DNA from: Prevotellaceae bacterium
GTDB taxonomy: Bacteria; Bacteroidota; Bacteroidia; Bacteroidales; UBA932
Direction of reading: 5' to 3'
NCBI GenBank assembly: GCA_031288865.1
Contig: JAITQN010000141.1
Coordinates: 1 to 38,650, forward strand
Length of the DNA stretch: 38,650 nt
Position 1 is the first letter of the stretch; each line of letters starts with the position of its first letter. The translations under genes and the position numbers were made by a program. Of this stretch, positions 37,491-38,650 are shown piece by piece. The notes beneath the pieces are model-generated. The model ran no database searches. It was not told the DNA's origin and saw nothing but the letters and a program-made list of their open reading frames with translations.

Positions 37491-38137
37491 CAACTTGCCT
37501 TCTCAGCACAGCCTACTGGCCGCCGGTGCAGGCTTTCTGCAAAATGGCCGGCGCTGCCACGCTGGCGCTCGAACAGCACGAGCATTACGTGAAACAGACT
37601 TACCGTAACCGCTGTCTGATTTATTCGGCCAACGGCATATTGACGCTCACCGTGCCGGTGCTCAGGACGCCGGGCGCGAAAATGCCCATCCGCGAGGTGC
37701 GCATCGATTACAGCGAAATGTGGCAGCGGGCGCACTGGAGGGCTATAGAGGCGGCCTACCGCTCGTCGGCTTTCTTCGCGTATTACGCCGACGACTTTCG
37801 CCCGTTTTACGAACGGAGGGAGAAATTTTTGTTCGACCTGAATGAGAAAATCCTGCGGCTGGCGCTCGAACTGACAGGGCTGAACATTGCCATTACGTAC
37901 ACCGGAAAGTTTGAAGCGGAAGATTTGTCGCGCAACGACACGCAGGGAGCGTGCTACGACGGGCGTTACCGCATTACGCCCAAAATTCCTTTTTCGACCG
38001 ATAAAAAATTTAAACCGCAAAACTATTACCAGGTTTTTTCGTCCCGAAACGGTTTTGCGGCTAATCTTAGCATACTCGACCTGCTGTGCAACGAAGGCAA
38101 TAACAGCCTTGCGGTGTTGCAGCAGTCGAATGTTTAG
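37487..38137 (+). CDS. WbqC-like family protein
   Basis: LLSTAYWPPVQAFCKMAGAATLALEQHEHYVKQTYRNRCLIYSANGILTLTVPV; ATGA overlap with GH3 gene. Confidence 0.85.
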   Translation: MTTCLLSTAYWPPVQAFCKMAGAATLALEQHEHYVKQTYRNRCLIYSANGILTLTVPVLRTPGAKMPIREVRIDYSEMWQRAHWRAIEAAYRSSAFFAYYADDFRPFYERREKFLFDLNEKILRLALELTGLNIAITYTGKFEAEDLSRNDTQGACYDGRYRITPKIPFSTDKKFKPQNYYQVFSSRNGFAANLSILDLLCNEGNNSLAVLQQSNV

Positions 38138-38650
38138 AAGCGGTAGGCCAAACTTAAGGCAACAAATTGCTTGATGTACGTTGTTTTTACAGCTACAGGC
38201 TGTTCCAACCCGTTGTATAGCGAGTAATATTCGTGGTTCTGCGACTGATACACATACGAAAGGTCAATAAGAGCATGGCCGAAATTATAGCCTGCGCCCG
38301 CGCCGATATTGAAGCTTGAGCCAATCCACGTGCTTGACGCCGTATGATAGCCGGCCCCGAGGCGCGCAATCCATCCTTTCCACACATAAAACTCGCTGCC
38401 CAGCCGCACCGCACCGCCGACTTTTCCTTCGGCTTTTATCAGGTCGTTATTTTGGTCTATTATCTTCGCATCGCCTTCAGTGTTGGAATATCTGGCCATG
38501 CCGTAGGGCGTCATTTCGCAGTCGAACGTCAACGAAGCCACCTCCGGAAAAACGTAGCCCAAGCTTAGGGCAAGTTGCAGCGGCGTAACTAAGTTGTAAT
38601 TGATCTCGTTCTCCGGTTCATAAGGATAGCTGTCATTGCCATAAACCGAA
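38134..38650 (-). CDS. C-terminal part of an outer-membrane beta-barrel protein (runs off right edge)
   Basis: Amphipathic strands ending ...YIKQFVALSLAYRF with terminal F; frame stays open to 38650. Confidence 0.75.
   Translation of the reverse strand, partial: SVYGNDSYPYEPENEINYNLVTPLQLALSLGYVFPEVASLTFDCEMTPYGMARYSNTEGDAKIIDQNNDLIKAEGKVGGAVRLGSEFYVWKGWIARLGAGYHTASSTWIGSSFNIGAGAGYNFGHALIDLSYVYQSQNHEYYSLYNGLEQPVAVKTTYIKQFVALSLAYRF

Noticed and set aside
1-38650. Transposon, integrase or prophage
   Set aside because: No transposase, integrase or phage structural gene is recognisable in any listed ORF.

Overview
Bacteroidales-type chromosomal segment, judged from gene content and repeated sigma-ABfr-like promoters (TTG-N19/20-TAnnTTTG). 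The backbone is housekeeping: a minus-strand block tRNA-Thr/Tyr/Gly/Thr - tuf - tRNA-Trp - secE - nusG - rplK/A/J/L - rpoB - rpoC, plus folB, a phosphohexomutase, rfbD, dnaX, thrA-type aspartokinase/homoserine dehydrogenase, metX, an M3 peptidase, glyA, a GH3 enzyme, a WbqC-like protein and a partial outer-membrane protein. Accessory content: a CsgG/DUF4810/DUF799-type lipoprotein cluster, hicAB, a HEPN/MNT pair, a small ECF-sigma operon and three FISUMP (C-type-lectin-like) surface-protein genes, one of them degraded. Signals worth a second look: (i) a 41-bp tandem hairpin-repeat family at two loci, both followed by GTTTCAGTCC and a promoter; (ii) 21-bp tandem hairpin repeats, one pair position varying compatibly, inside the N-terminal coding region of a FISUMP lipoprotein; (iii) an 18-bp exact inverted repeat at the start codons of two divergent FISUMP loci; (iv) a promoter-driven long imperfect hairpin (candidate ncRNA or long leader) upstream of another FISUMP gene; (v) a hicA toxin whose expected ATG is ATA; (vi) a 1-nt frameshift in tuf. 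All calls come from reading the sequence; no searches or folding programs were run.
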